Shown here: positions 63,986-64,000 of the stretch, one piece after another
How the letters are laid out: each line of letters starts with the position of its first letter
Position numbering within the stretch: position 1 is the first letter of the stretch
From: Psychrobacter sp. JCM 18901
GTDB lineage: Bacteria; Pseudomonadota; Gammaproteobacteria; Pseudomonadales; Moraxellaceae
Reading direction: 5' to 3'
NCBI RefSeq assembly: GCF_000586435.1
Contig: NZ_BAWH01000016.1
Span: forward strand, 17,803-81,802
Length of the DNA: 64,000 nucleotides
Translations under genes and position numbers: made by a program
Notes under the pieces: model-generated
Seen by the model: only the letters and a program-made list of their open reading frames with translations
Databases searched by the model: none
Told to the model about the DNA's origin: nothing

Positions 63986-64000
63986 ATGACTAACCAAAAC
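63986..64000 (+). CDS. start of an unidentified gene cut by the right edge
   Basis: ATG with GGAGAA seven bases before it opens MTNQN and runs off the window. Nothing can be said of its product. Confidence 0.5.

Overview
The window looks like chromosomal DNA of a Psychrobacter-type member of the Moraxellaceae. The basis is moderate G+C, the overall protein character (ProS with an insertion domain, AAA/flotillin cluster, lipase plus foldase, paired FAS1 lipoproteins, TPM/LemA operon, long FtsK linker) and proteobacterial gene pairings such as map-glnD-dapC and ftsK/trxB/aat. It is mostly housekeeping with two accessory pockets. The genus call is pattern recognition, not a computed placement.

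Layout. 0-7 kb: the end of a DUF4230 gene, proS, queF, an ABC-2 exporter pair, a c5-type cytochrome and a tRNA-Arg(CCG). 7-9.4 kb: an A+T-rich accessory cassette on the minus strand, with an orphan papain-like polymorphic-toxin tip, an overlapping probable immunity gene, two unknown small genes and an endonuclease V-family gene, linked by short gaps or 4-base overlaps. 9.7-19.3 kb: a small membrane protein divergent from a class III-type sirtuin, adenine/adenosine deaminase, the LemA-TPM-TPM operon, an AgcS symporter, and two FAS1 lipoproteins with the decayed tail of a third between them. 19.8-24.8 kb: metH and a BASS-family transporter. 25.0-26.4 kb: a complete RnlA-RnlB (RNase LS) toxin-antitoxin pair that is hidden because rnlA is split by three homopolymer shifts. 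26.9-36.8 kb: two tandem DUF2256 zinc-ribbon genes, a roughly 2,050-residue AAA+ ATPase of the 'DNA repair ATPase'/DUF3686 kind, a YqiK-type flotillin and a YqiJ-type membrane protein. 36.9-41.4 kb: TolB-like propeller lipoprotein, META lipoprotein, lipase foldase and lipase. 41.6-50.8 kb: map, glnD, a two-TM protein, dapC, a CBS/DUF294 nucleotidyltransferase and a DnaQ-like exonuclease. 51-64 kb: PBP4-type peptidase, small membrane protein, DUF421 protein, rlmH, DODA-type dioxygenase, amidase, ftsK, trxB, aat, a MerR regulator and the first codons of its neighbour.

A dominant feature is about 55 apparent single-base frameshifts in otherwise well-conserved genes, mainly at 8-10 kb and 21-61 kb. 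About thirty are one extra base in an A/T homopolymer, usually 7 where the reading frame needs 6. They hit essential genes (map, ftsK, glnD) as well as accessory ones, so sequencing or assembly error is the most economical explanation. I therefore give whole-gene coordinates for these loci and list where the frame breaks. Repeats of note are a 283-bp element with perfect 20-bp terminal inverted repeats, and smaller relatives or look-alikes of it.
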